NCBI GenBank assembly: GCA_963969495.1
Contig: OZ018318.1
Span: forward strand, 177,686,246 to 177,750,245
DNA from: Ceratothoa steindachneri
Taxonomy: Eukaryota; Arthropoda; Malacostraca; Isopoda; Cymothoidae
DNA: 64,000 nt
Direction of reading: 5' to 3'
Shown here: one piece after another, positions 12,666 to 23,049 of the stretch
Layout of the letters: the number at the start of each line of letters is the position of its first letter
How positions within the stretch are numbered: the stretch's first letter is position 1
Program-made: the position numbers and the translations under genes
Notes under the pieces: model-generated
Databases searched by the model: none
The model's input: the letters and a program-made list of their open reading frames with translations, nothing else
What the model was told of the DNA's origin: nothing

Positions 12666-13657
12666 TGTCAGAGAGAGAGAAAGATTACTTTGCCCCCATA
12701 AAACGCAACGTCTACCTGTGGCGGCTGAGGAGATACACCTGAACAGCCAGACAGCCCCAAGGAAGCATCGAGACTTAGTGCGGTCGGTTGACCCGGGTTA
12801 GAATCTTTTTATCTTCGGGTCTCATCGTCTGACCGTCGCCAGATCCACGGCGCCAAAGACATTCACGCAAAGATGTGAGGCCACCTAGACCCCCCCTCCC
12901 TCGTGGTGCGCAATTCTAATAAGATCCCTGTCCCCCTTTTGGAGGTTCCTCGGCGACCTAATTCCGCCGAGGTAATATGAATACTTCGAGAAAAGCTTTG
13001 AGAATCCAGTACAATACAGCCACATCTTGGTTAGCAGTCATGTACTGTCTCCAACACCTTGCTTTGCCTCCCAACGGCTTCCAGCTCTGAACACGACGCG
13101 TCATCTCCACCCGGCCTTGCTGGAATCTAAGGCCAAAGTTGCTGCCGCGGAGGATAGACATAGACAGGCATATATCACTCGGTTATCAACTTTCCAACGA
13201 TTGGAGTAGTCACTCGCTCATTTTTTGGTGAGGTTAAAGAAAAAGGAATCTTGCAAGTTTAACTTTGTAGCACCCTGTTTACTCGCGGTATTTAAGCCTC
13301 AAGCTAATTAGGCTTTACGTGAGTCTTCTAAATAATTGCACTCTCCCATTTTCTCTGGAGGCAAGCAACCTGCATCTTCTCTCGGACTCTCGTACCTGTC
13401 GAATCTTTTGTACTCCCACCCCCTCCGTTTGCTATCCCGCGTCTCATTTTATTTATTTTCATTTATTTATTTGTGTTATTAATATTTTCTTTGTATATGG
13501 TAAAGTTATATATTTTTATACCATTAGTTTCTCTCATCTCAGAACCTCTAAGAATTTATTATTTAAGCCAACTGCACTCGACTTTGTTTATTTGACTCTC
13601 GCAATAGAATCTGTATCAGATCTTCTGGCGTGCCCTCTTCACGGTCACCCTACGACA
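12666..13657 (+). repeat. 5' LTR of element A
   Basis: Begins TGTCAGAGAG and ends CTACGACA. It aligns with 24811-25792 over its length, including the region 'acttcg(a/t)gaaaagctttgag' after the TATA-like box (aatatgaatac near 12975) and the 'acaacagacag'-type tail. The two copies differ at roughly one base in five by eye, with several indels, so the insertion is old. Confidence 0.85.
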
Positions 13658-13673
13658 TCTATATTATATTGTG

Positions 13674-13690
13674 GTGTCTGGTTTTTAGGG
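13674..13690 (+). promoter_or_regulatory. Probable primer-binding site of element A
   Basis: 'tggtgtctgg' lies 16 bases after the 5' LTR. It matches the start of TGGTGTCAGAAGTG, the complement of the tRNA-Leu 3' end, with changes. Elements B and C carry similar sites, which supports the call. Confidence 0.5.
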
Positions 13691-14121
13691 TGATCTGCAA
13701 TATCTGATCTCATTTCTTTTAGAGCTGTGACAGATTCTATTGTGTGGTATTTTGTATGTATATTTTGTATTGAATTTTAAGACCGTCTGAAACTTTAACC
13801 CTTTCCAGGCCCCATTAAACGTCTGCAGTATTGTAAAGGAATTTGATGGTGTTGTCGTTTTCTTCGTGCCTATTGGATAACATAGGCGATCGCTAAATTT
13901 CCTGAGTGAATATTTCATGTATAATTAAGAATTCGCACCGTGCGAAATGATTATCGCTGCGTTTGTTTGTTTTTGTTAAGTGAGAATTGTAGGTTCGCCA
14001 AAGACTACCAGCACTTCCCCTGTGTGGCAAATAATTCCACTCTTTTTTGTCTTTCTTTTCTTGAAAGTTGGTCGAAGGCGATAAAATGTCCTCATTATTT
14101 TACACGTTCAAGTTGCAAATG

Positions 14122-14715
14122 AAGTTTCTTAGGCTCAGCGGCAAGGTCCTCTAAACTTATATCCAACAGGAAGAAACGACTGAAATAAAAGAGAGTAGAC
14201 CAAGAGAAAAGCAAAAAAGAAGAGAAGAAAAGAGAAGAAAGAAGAGAAGAGGAGGACTGACAAGAAATAAGAGTAAGAGAGGAACAAAAAGAAAGAGAAT
14301 AATAGGGAGAAAAAAGAGAAAAACGAGAAGAAAGAAAAGAAAGAGAAGAACGGCGAGAAAGGGAAAGAACCCACCTTTATAAAGCTGAAATTAGTAGGAC
14401 CGGGAACGAGACGCTGTCCATCAGCTCGAGGTACGAAGCTCCCCCTATCCCGTCTGTTAAGCTTCCGGTTTTCAAGGAAGGCGAAGATTTAGGAGGCTTC
14501 TTAATCCACTTCGAGAAAATCTTGGAAATCAGCCACTGGCACATGAAAGCAGATGGAGTGGCTCAATTGTTGCCCTTGCTAAAATTTCAACTCCAAGATA
14601 TATTCATATCACTTCCCTCGGAGGCAACGATAGATTACTTGATCTTGAAAACGGAGTAACTAGCGGCATATGACATGACCCAAGACTTTGACGAATCCAA
14701 ATTCAGACATGCCCA
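14122..14715 (+). pseudogene. gag of element A, N-terminal part
   Basis: Frame from 14122 gives 'LRLSGKVL', matching the gag start motif of element B ('LGLSGKELIEYV') and C ('LGLEGTEMHDYV'). A long Arg/Glu/Lys-rich coiled coil follows (14160-14380), then 'VKLPVFKEGEDLGGFLIHFE' at about 14458-14517, the start of the capsid-like domain. In-frame stops occur in 'KVL*TY' (about 14152) and within the coiled coil. The gene is cut at 14715 by element B and resumes at 20726. The antisense Phe/Ser-rich frame over the coiled coil is only its shadow. Confidence 0.75.
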
Positions 14716-15836
14716 TGTGATAGAACGGGTTGAGGCCGCTTAATTTCAACCACTATCACATGTTATTTAAAACCACGATGCTACCCACGTGCATCTTCGC
14801 TTTGAAGCCTGGGGATTAATCGCATCCACCTGAGTCAATGTTTAAACAAGGAGGTTTATCTTCCTCCGTTTACCCCATGCGCCGACCTCGACAGATTGAG
14901 TTAGGCTTATGGGCAGATAAGGCATTGTTCTCAGGCTCGGCTGTGCATTCCCTCGAAGCTCCCACTCCATTGCCCCCCCACGCCAAGGGAATGTCCTGAC
15001 TATTTATTTGGAAACTTTAACACTAAGAGCAGATTAGAACAGCCATTGTTCGTTCGAGCCCGTTGACAAGAAACGGTTCTCACCCCTCCGCCCCCCTTCC
15101 TGTTGTTCAGATGAGAACAACGTAGAACAGACATTGTTCGTTTGAGCCCGTTCGCCAAGAAGCGGTTCTCACCCTTTCCTCTTGTTGTTCAGAAGAGAGC
15201 AACATTAGAACAGCCATAGTTCTTGAGCCCGTAGACAAGAGACGGTTCTCACCTTCCCTCCTGCTGTTCAGAAGAGAACAACGTAGAACAGCAATTGTTC
15301 TTCAAGCCGTTCGTCAAGAAACGGTTCTCATTCCCAACACGCCATGTCAGGATCATTTAATTCCCCCTTCCTTCGACTGGAACTCGCCAGCGGACCGAAA
15401 ATTCATTTACGTTGCCTTCCTCTGCACAACAAGTATAATTACGTAAGCTAAACGTTACCTTTGCGTATTTAACCCTTTTGTCAATTCTATCCTGTGCTTT
15501 AAATGGTATAGCGAACCATCTCATCCCTTTTATTTATATTTGTTTTACCTTTTTAAATCTCTTAATCCTCGGTTTAGCTAAATTTCCCACGACCCTTTCT
15601 AATTCTCTGTTTAAGTCAATATTTTCCGTTTTGTGTGTTGTTGATAGTTTTTATTAATAAAACTCTATTTTATTAATGATAGCAATATTATTATCCTTGA
15701 GCTCAGTTCCACTTCTTAAGCATATCGAAGATACATAATATCGACCAGCCTAGACATCCACGCACTCTAAAGATAATTAAATATGTTCCCTCAACAAATA
15801 GTTATATATGGTATATTTCTAGAGAGTCCATTCTAC

Positions 15837-15840
<4 letters not shown>
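14716..15840 (+). repeat. 5' LTR of element B (1125 bp)
   Basis: Ends CTACGACA directly before a (TA)n tract. Same sequence as the 3' LTR but about 270 bp shorter. It lacks the block matching 19640-19830 and one U3 repeat unit. A second, minus-strand solo copy is at 54267-55554. Confidence 0.92.
15033..15337 (+). repeat. U3 tandem repeats in the 5' LTR of B (4 units)
   Basis: Units of about 80-90 bp start at about 15033, 15124, 15208 and 15287. Each has 'GAACAGCCATTGTTC', 'GCCCGTT..CAAGAAACGGTTCTCACC' and 'GTTGTTCAGAAGAGAACAAC'. The last is a 7-bp perfect inverted repeat around a 6-base loop. The 3' LTR has five units. The likely role is enhancer or protein-binding sites (inference). Confidence 0.85.

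Positions 15841-15914
<74 letters not shown>
15841..15914. repeat. (TA)n tract between LTR and primer site of B
   Basis: 74 bases of TA placed exactly after the CTACGACA end of the 5' LTR and 11 bases before the primer-binding site. It expanded inside the element, since it is absent after the 3' LTR. Confidence 0.95.
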
Positions 15915-15915
<1 letters not shown>

Positions 15916-15925
15916 TATTTTAATT

Positions 15926-15939
15926 TGGTATCAAGTGTG
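15926..15939 (+). promoter_or_regulatory. Probable primer-binding site of element B
   Basis: 'tggtatcaagtgtg' resembles the complement of a tRNA-Leu 3' end (TGGTGTCAGAAGTG) and the site in element C (TGGTGTCAAGTGTG). It lies unusually far from the LTR because of the TA expansion. Confidence 0.6.
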
Positions 15940-16239
15940 TAAGGTTTAACGCTATATCTTTGCAAACACTGGTCTCAGTCGAGTAAAGCATAGTGTTATT
16001 CGTTATAATAATAGAGTATAGTAGTTCTCTTTTGTTTTAACGATTGCTATCCCCTTTTTGAAACTTAAGAAGCTGGAGTAGCTCAAGGAACTGTTATAAT
16101 AATTTCTTTGTATTTTTTTGTGTGATTTTAGTCAGTGGTTATTTAGATCGAGAAACTAAGTACGAATAGGTCTGTGCCCATATTCAGGTAGGCTAATTCT
16201 CTAGAAGGCATAATTCTTGTTGCAAGGAATTTTAGTTGG

Positions 16240-17290
16240 TTGACTATTGCACCCCCAAGTGCAAAGCTGACTCAGTTCGAAATCTTTAAAGCGCAAGAAG
16301 AATCCTTGGGACTTTCCGGCAAAGAACTAATTGAGTACGTTCAAGAGGAGCAAAGAACAGAAAGAGAAAGAGAAGAAAAAGAAAGAGAAAGAGAAAGAGA
16401 AATCCAAAGAGAAGAAAGAGAAAGAGAGGAACGGAATAGACAAACTGAGCTTCACCATCAGATTGAATTAGCTCGTGTTGAAGCAGAAATACAGTCAACA
16501 AGTTCACGTTCTGAAGCCCCCCCCAATCTACCACTAAAGCTCCCCAATTTCAAGGACGGAGAGAATTTTGGAGCATTTTTAGCCCACTTCGAAAGGATCC
16601 TCAAAATCAATAACATGGATCTGGAAGCTGAAGGTTTAGTCAGATTACTTCCCTTGTTAAATGGTTAATTGCGTGAAATTTTTATATCTTAACCATCTGA
16701 ATGGACAATTAACTACGGCACCTTAAAAGCTGAGTTATTGGTCGCTCATAATATAACTCCCGATTTCTACCGCCTAGAATTTCGAGGATGTCGTATTAAA
16801 TCCGGACAGACGTTCCGTCAATTCGGATACATTCTTCAGAGGAATTTTACATTTTGGTTAGAATCCTAACTACTAGTCCTTAACAGACTCCGTGTTTCGG
16901 GATCAATTTTTGGCGTCTCTCCCGATGAAGATCCGTGCGTTCGTCAAGGATCGTCGGTGCCAGACCTTTAAAGAATGTACCGAAGAAGCGGATGTCTATG
17001 CCGCAAGCCATAATTTATACCCAAAGGAGAATCGAACTTCTCACCAATCCCCCTACAAGGAAAGAAGGAAGGATTCGCGCTTCTTCACAGGAAAGCCGAC
17101 GAAGTTTCCTAACCCCGTAAAACCCCAAAACCAACAACGTGACTCCAAACCTCCCGTTAAGATTTCTCCTCCATCTCTCTTCACGAAGCGACCAATCATA
17201 TGCTTCACGTATGGTGTAGAAAACCACATGAGCTGGAATTGCCCCCAAAATTCTAGGCTTAAAAGCGGACCAGCCCACCAAGTTCACTAG
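16240..17290 (+). pseudogene. gag of element B
   Basis: The open segment 16240-16668 begins at a TTG in the place where C has ATG, so the start codon is probably mutated. It holds the 'LGLSGKELIEYVQEEQ' motif (about residues 24-39), a highly charged RE/KE coiled coil (40-80) and 'LKLPNFKDGENFGAFLAHFE' (about 100-119), the capsid start. A stop and frameshift break it at 16668-16892. The rest (16892-17290) has 'VKDRRCQTFKECTEEADVY' and a zinc knuckle (17201-17242) whose second Cys is Tyr (CFTY...H...C). Element A keeps CX2CX4HX4C there. The final TAG (17288-17290) is in the same frame as pol. In element A that codon is CAG, so it is a point mutation, not a programmed stop. Confidence 0.8.
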
Positions 17291-18910
17291 ATTAATGCCA
17301 CCCCGGCTCCCCCGGTAGTGCAGATCCAAGCAGCAACTTCTCCCCCTCCGTCAGGCCACCATGTAAATTTTGTTTTTGATAAAAGTTCATCGGGAACTTT
17401 GAAATTTGAGGAGGGCAGCGTGAACGGCTGCCGAGTATCGACTCTCGTCAGGGACACAGGATGTACGTGTTTCATCGTGTCCGACGAGCTCCTCCCCCCA
17501 TTTGATCCTACCCACGAAAAATTTTCGGTGGTACTTCACTACCTTGGGCGGGCGAACCAATTCCCCGTCGTTAGATGTTACCTGCAGTGTCAATATTATG
17601 ATGGCTGGGCTGAAGTCACTTCAGCACCCATAAAATTCTGTACCGTACTTATAGCACAGAGCCCCCAAGTAAGGTCCGACCCTCTGTCTCAGGCCACCCT
17701 TCCTCGAGGCCGAGCTAAGAAAGAAGCCCAGGAGCCCGTCCCCAGCAGAACCCCGATACCGTTCGATTTCTCGGAGACCCTTAACCAGGACTTTAGAACG
17801 GCACCAAAGGAGTGCGAATTACTATCACCCTTAGGTGATAAGACCCAAGACAAGGACATAGAGACTGTCCGTGGATCCAAAGTAAAAAATTACCCCCAAC
17901 GCCCCCATGGAGATACGTTCGTAGCACTGGACGAAACATCGGCGCTTGAAGAAGATTATCCCGCGGAGTCCCTTAATGTAATACAGACAGTGTGCATACA
18001 ACCTGATTGCGATTACCCTCCTCCTTCCCTACCAGGCGAGTCTTTCGAACCCTCTGACCTGGATATTGACGCGCAGCTGACACCACACCAAAAGGGTCAG
18101 CTACAAGAACTATTTGAATGGAGTCACCATTTATCCACCCTATTAGCTCTTTTCGATCGACTGCGTGAAAATGGCCTCACCATTGGCCCCAGCAAATACT
18201 ATTTTGCCCGCGAAACAATAAAATACTTGGGTTTCAAAATAGGACAAAGAGAGTTAGGTCCCCTAGAGGACAAGATTAAGGCAATCGCTGACATACCTTT
18301 CCCGAATACTAAGAAACAATTAAGATCGTTCCTCGGATCAGCTTCTTACTATAGGCGATTTGTTCCGAAATTTGCTGCAATTCCGGCGCCCCTCAGCTCG
18401 CTTCTAAAAAAGAATTCCGTCGATCGTTTACCTTGGAATGATGTCGCTGTTTCCCATTTTAATCAGCTCAAGAGTAAGCTCATTTATGCCCCCCTTTTAA
18501 AGTTGCCCAACCCGGAAAAATCCTTTGGGATTAAGAGCGACGCGAGCAACGAGGGCATTGGAGGTGTACTCCATCAATACGAGGATGACGGATCGAGTCA
18601 TCCAGTTGCATATGCTAGTCGCCAATTATTACCACGTGAAAAGAGATATGCCACTATAGAGAAGGAAGCTCTATCAATTATCTGGGTTATAGACAAATTC
18701 AAAATGTACTTGATAGGAAAAAAAATTCAGATAGGAACCGAACACCGTCCGTTAGCCTATATTAGGAATGTGCGAGACTCCAACGGCTGAATCATGCGCT
18801 GGAGTTTACTCTTGCAAGAGTATCAATTTAAAATAAATTATATAAAAGGTTCCGATAACCAGGTCGATGACGCACTCAGTAGGAATGCTTTACCGAATAG
18901 CGTAGAGTAA
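17291..18910 (+). pseudogene. pol of element B: protease, RT thumb and RNase H, core deleted
   Basis: A 490-codon open frame runs in frame with gag to 18790, then after one stop to about 18910. The protease has 'LVRDTGCTCFIVSDELL' (about 17443-17493, intact DTG). A Pro/Glu-rich linker follows to about 18115. There 'HQKGQLQELF', which normally precedes RT, is joined directly to 'EWSHHLSTLLALFDRL', which normally follows the RT YxDD motif. Next come the thumb ('IKYLGFKIGQ', 'KKQLRSFLGSASYYRRFVPKF') and RNase H ('FGIKSDASNEGIGGVL', 'YATIEKEALSIIW', with TDH changed to TEH). The fragment after the stop has 'YQFKINYIKGSDNQVDDALS', the usual polyprotein end. Integrase, which sits between protease and RT in A and D, is absent. 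The deletions keep the frame. Confidence 0.85.
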
Positions 18911-19327
18911 TTGTATTCGTAGGATTAGGATCTCTATGTATGTAAATACCGTCTTGTACGACTTATATTAAATTCTCTTGTAAGATAATTAGTTAATGGA
19001 TATGCCTGAATTTTGTAACGCTCAATGTCTATTTTTTTGTATGTATATATATTTGTACCCATTAAATTACGTATAAATTATTTTGTCCCATATGTACTAA
19101 TTTTATATCATTTCATTGTTCCATGCCCCTTTTTTTGATTAAGTTTGTATTAAAGGTTATTTTATCCTGTAATCAAAAGATCAAAATAATCATATGTATT
19201 GAGGTAATACTAGTTAGATGCAGGAAGGTACGGTTGGTACAAGAAAACGAGTTCCCCACAACGGAGCTCTATCGTTGTCCCTTCTATCTTTTTTTTCGAA
19301 GTTACAATTTCCCCCGGAATTGAAGGG
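18911..19327 (+). other. 3' untranslated part and polypurine tract of element B
   Basis: AT-rich, no coding sequence. It ends in 'ggaattgaaggg' directly before the TGTGATAG start of the 3' LTR, which serves as the polypurine tract. Confidence 0.65.
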
Positions 19328-20725
19328 TGTGATAGAACGGGGTGAGGCCGCTTAATTTCAACCACTATCACATGTTATTTAAAACCACGATGCTACCCAC
19401 GTGCATCTTCGCTTTGAAGCCTGGGGATTTATCGCATCCACCTGAGTCAATGTTTAAACAAGGAGGTTTATCTTCCCCCGTCGCCCCATTCGCCGACCTC
19501 GCCAGAATGAGTTAGGCTTATGGGCAGATAAGGCATTGTTCTCAGGCTCGGCTGTGTATTCCCTCGAAGCTCCCACTCCATTGTCCCCCCACGCCAAGGG
19601 GGTGTCCTAACTATTTATTTGGAAACTTTACCACTAAGAGCAGATTGGAGATCCAGATTTTTGTCGCGAAACATCACTACAACCCACTCTCACCTTGTGC
19701 GCCAAAGGACCTCGACCTCGAGATTCACCATCACTTGTCCAGAAGAAGGACAATATCCCTTGAGTGCCAAGGTTCGAGCCTTCGTGACGACAAGTCTACA
19801 AGTCTTTCCCTGTTGTTCAGAAAGAGAACAACGTTAGAACAGCCATTGTCCGTTTGAGCCCGTTCGCCAAGAAACGGTTCTCACCGTTTCCCTGTTTTTC
19901 AAAAAGAGAAAAACGTTAGAACAGCCATTGTTTGTTCGAGCCCGTTGACAAGAAACGGTTCTCACCCCCATCCCCCCTGTTGTTCAGATGAGAACAACGT
20001 AGAACAGCCATTGTTCGTTTATCTCCGTTCGCCAAGAAACTGTTTTTACCCTTCCTCCTTGTTGTTCAGAACAGAACAACATTATAACAGCCATTGTTCT
20101 TGAGCCCGTAGAGAAGAGACGGTTCTCCCCCCACGCCCCTGTTGTTCAGAAGAGAACAACGTAGAACAGCAATTGTTCTTCAAGCCGTTCGTCAAGAAAC
20201 GGTTCTCATTCCCAAGACGCTACGTCAGGAACATTTAATTCTCCCCCCCCCCCACCTTCGGCTGGAACTCGCCAGCGGCTCGAAAATTCCTTCACGTCGC
20301 CTTCCTCTGCACAACAAGTATAATTACGTAAGCCGAACGTTACCTTTGAGTATTTAACCCTTTTGTCAATTCTATCCTGTGCTTTAAATGGTTTAGCGAA
20401 CCATCTCATCTCTTTTATTTATATTTGTTTTACCTTTTTAAATCTCTTAATCTTCGGTTTAGCTTCATTTCCCACGACCCTCTCCAATTCTCTGTTTATG
20501 TCAATATTTTCCGTTTTGTGTGTTGTTGATATTTTTTATTAATAAAACTCTATTTTATTAATGATAGCAATATTATTATCCTTGAGCTCAGTTCCACTTC
20601 TTAAGCATATCAAAGATACATAATATCGGCCTAGCCTAGAAATCCACGCACTCTAAAGATAATTAAATAAGTTCCTTCAACGAATAGTTATATATGGTAT
20701 ATCATCGAGAGTCTATTCTACGACA
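19328..20725 (+). repeat. 3' LTR of element B (1398 bp)
   Basis: Begins TGTGATAGAACGGGG and ends CTACGACA before the CCCA target duplication. U3 holds five tandem units (starting about 19836, 19919, 20001, 20084 and 20163) versus four in the 5' LTR. It also carries an extra block, 19640-19830, missing from the 5' LTR. Outside this region the two LTRs differ by only scattered substitutions. Confidence 0.92.
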
Positions 20726-21200
20726 CCCACCTTTAGCGAAGCCCAATATACTGTCAGTTTTAGTACACCATCCAACTTCACATCAACTTTTTGCTCGGAG
20801 CTTTCGTAAAAGACCCGCGGTGCCTTACATTCAAGGAGTGCAGAGATGAGACCGACATTTATTTAGCAAGCCACAACCTTTATCCAAAGGAAGAAAAAAA
20901 CCTCCTCCCCATTTCCAAAAACCTAAGCCCAACAAAGGTAAATACATCCTGTGAAATATAAATAATTTTAATAACGTAACTTGGCCGTCGAAGCGAGCCA
21001 CTCTTTTCGTCCGAACACCAGGATGTAAAACCGTTCTCTCCAGGCCCCCCTACGTCATCTTTGCCCAGGAAACCCATCTATTTGTTATACCTGTGTTGTG
21101 TAGGACCACGTGAAAACGAACTGCTCTCAGAGCTCTCAGTTCAGGAATAACAAATCTCAACAGGTACACCAGATCTGTGTCATGTCTGTACTTCCGTCAA
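20726..21200 (+). pseudogene. gag of element A, C-terminal part
   Basis: Continuation of the gene cut at 14715. It has 'VKDPRCLTFKECRDETDIYL' (about 20807-20866), aligned with 'VKDRRCQTFKECTEEADVY' of B. A zinc knuckle at 21083-21124 has the CX2CX4HX4C spacing, with an in-frame tag inside the loop. The run 'QVHQ' at about 21160 leads into protease without a stop, showing gag and pol were one frame in this clade. Confidence 0.75.
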
Positions 21201-21720
21201 ATCCATCAGAAGCTTCTCCTGGACCGATCACCTCAAGTCTTGGCGGCCACCAGGTAAAGTTCTTGTTTGACAAGAATACCACTTGAGGCCTTAAGTTCCA
21301 ATCCGGAACGATCAATGGATGCCATGTATCCACGCTTGTGAGAGATAACGGCTGCATCTTCATAGTGGTGTCGGACAAGCTGCTTCTCCAGGTAGCCCCG
21401 AACATTACTAATTGGGGTGCGCCAATCGATTCCCCATCGTAAAGTGCTACATCGATTGTGCATACTTCACTGGCTGGGCAGAAGTAGTAGCCATCCCTAT
21501 TAAATTCTGCTCCATCCTCATTGACAAGTGCCAAATAGTCTCCTTCAACTTCATGGCCACCCTTTGGTTTCGTGTTCACAAGAGGCTAAAGATAAGAAGA
21601 TACCCTCGTCTAGAAACTTCACGTTCTCCAGAATTCAAGGAGGTCTTAACTGAAAATTTTGCAAGGAACCAAACGAACTGCGATTCCATCCGACCCCTGT
21701 ACTTTAAGTTCAGTTAAAAA
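21201..21720 (+). pseudogene. Protease region of element A
   Basis: 'CHVSTLVRDNGCIFIVVSDK' aligns with the B protease; the catalytic DTG is DNG. A frameshift near 21400 leads to 'ANRFPIVKCYIDCAYFTGWA' and 'IPIKFCSILID' (21412-21520), again matching B ('ANQFPVVRCYLQ', 'APIKFCTVLI'). A linker follows with 'LTENFARNQTNCD', like 'LNQDFRTAPKECE' of B. Confidence 0.75.
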
Positions 21721-21869
21721 AGCAAGAAGGAACGCAAGGAGACAATGTGATCGCATAAAAAGTTACGGACGGCTTACTTTAACGTGCGTGCTCAGAAAAC
21801 GGTAAACCCCGTAAAAGATTATTATGTGTCCCACGTTCACATGTAGGTCAAATTTTCACTACTGCCCAT

Positions 21870-22930
21870 GAAAGCCTATATTCAGGCCATTTTAGCTACA
21901 CAAAGGACACCCAGAAGATCTTCAAATATTTTTAGGGACCAGTCACCCATGAATAAATCCTTTGCTATTGTAGGTCTTGTGAGATCTGCCAAAAGACTGC
22001 CGTCAAGCCCGCACCGTTGAAGAGAGGTCCACTAATCTCAGAGCCGTTTTCCCTTGTCGCAATTGATCTCATCGGTCCGATAACCCCTCCATCGCGTGAA
22101 GGTCATTATCACGTGCTAGCTTTAGTGAACTTTGCCTCCTGCTTTCACGAGGCTGTGCCGTTGGAGAATATAGACAGCATCTCCTGCGCGAAAGCAGTAA
22201 TCTCCATCTATCCCGCGTTGGATTACATAAGGAAATCTCGTCTGAACGTGGCCGCCAATTCACGTAGAAACTGATGGAGTACGTTGGCAAGCTAATGATA
22301 AAAGCCCTTTTTAACACACCTTTTCACCCACCTGGTAACGGGATATGAAAGAGGCTCAACGGCTTTATCAAATCCATCCTCAAGAAACTGTGCACAGAAC
22401 AACCGCGAGAATGGCAGTGTTTTTTGCAGGCAGCCGTTTTCACATACTGTGAAATTCCCCATCGCGCATGAGTCTTTGCCCAATTTTAGCTTCTGTATTG
22501 ACGTAATGTTAGAAGGCCCCTCAGAATTATAAAGCAGCTTTTTTCTAATTCAAAATTAGAACAGGAGATTCAATCCTCCTATGCTTACCACGTAGACCTG
22601 AGACAGAGGTTAGGAAAGTGAGCTGAGATCGTGCATCATAACGCTGAGACAAACTGGGACCAGTATAAAAGGTATTTCGACTGTAAGTCCCAAGAACGAA
22701 AACTTCAACCCGGTAGCGAAGTTCTTTTACTACTCCCCATGGAGAACAACAAGCTTTTGAGCCAATGGAAGGGCCCCTTCTCAGTTATCGAGAGACGCGG
22801 CAGCGTCGACTGCTTGATCCAAGCAACGTCTGGCACTAAGCTATTCCATGTGAACATACCAATCATCTTGTGGCCTTGGAAGAAGAATTGGCCAAGGACT
22901 CAAGGTACCCGCTTGACCCCTTGGTCTTGG
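21870..22930 (+). pseudogene. Integrase of element A
   Basis: Order of pieces: a His-containing zinc region with 'CRSCEICQKT' (about 21970-22000), the catalytic core with 'LVAIDLIGPITPP' (first Asp present, about 22055-22090), 'EISSERG' where 'EILSDRG' is expected (second Asp lost), and 'FHPPGNGI*KRLN' where the catalytic Glu is expected (stop/Lys). The C-terminal GPY/F module has 'LLSQWKGPFSVIERRG' and 'KLFHVN' (22755-22855). Frameshifts lie near 22230-22270 and stops are scattered. Integrase lies between protease and RT, the copia-like order. Confidence 0.82.
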
Positions 22931-23049
22931 TACAAGTCGCTTGCGTATAACAATATGCGTTATATCCTCTTCACCTCTTTTAAGATACCCCCGATTACCT
23001 ATCGAACGAGTTGAGTATAAATTTTTCAGCTTCCTATCCTCCAGAAGAC

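Larger units (their letters stand above)
14716..20725 (+). mobile_element. Ty3/gypsy element B, young, nested in gag of A
   Basis: LTRs at 14716-15840 and 19328-20725 begin TGTGATAGAACGGG and end CTACGACA. They are near-identical outside a length-variable U3. The element is flanked by the 4-bp duplication CCCA (14712-14715 and 20726-20729), inserted into the capsid region of element A, whose reading resumes after 20729. The internal part (3.5 kb) has gag, protease, the RT thumb and most of RNase H. Integrase and the RT fingers/palm are missing. It is a non-autonomous deletion derivative that must have used enzymes supplied in trans. Confidence 0.93.

Noticed and set aside
14135..14374. Phe/Ser-rich minus-strand protein (79 codons)
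   Set aside because: Exact antisense of the Arg/Glu/Lys-rich gag coiled coil of element A; low-complexity shadow. The same applies to 16286-16534 against gag of B and to 39277-39513 and 43224-43460 against C.
17288..17290. Programmed stop-codon readthrough between gag and pol of element B
   Set aside because: The aligned codon in element A is CAG, so the TAG is a one-base mutation in this copy.
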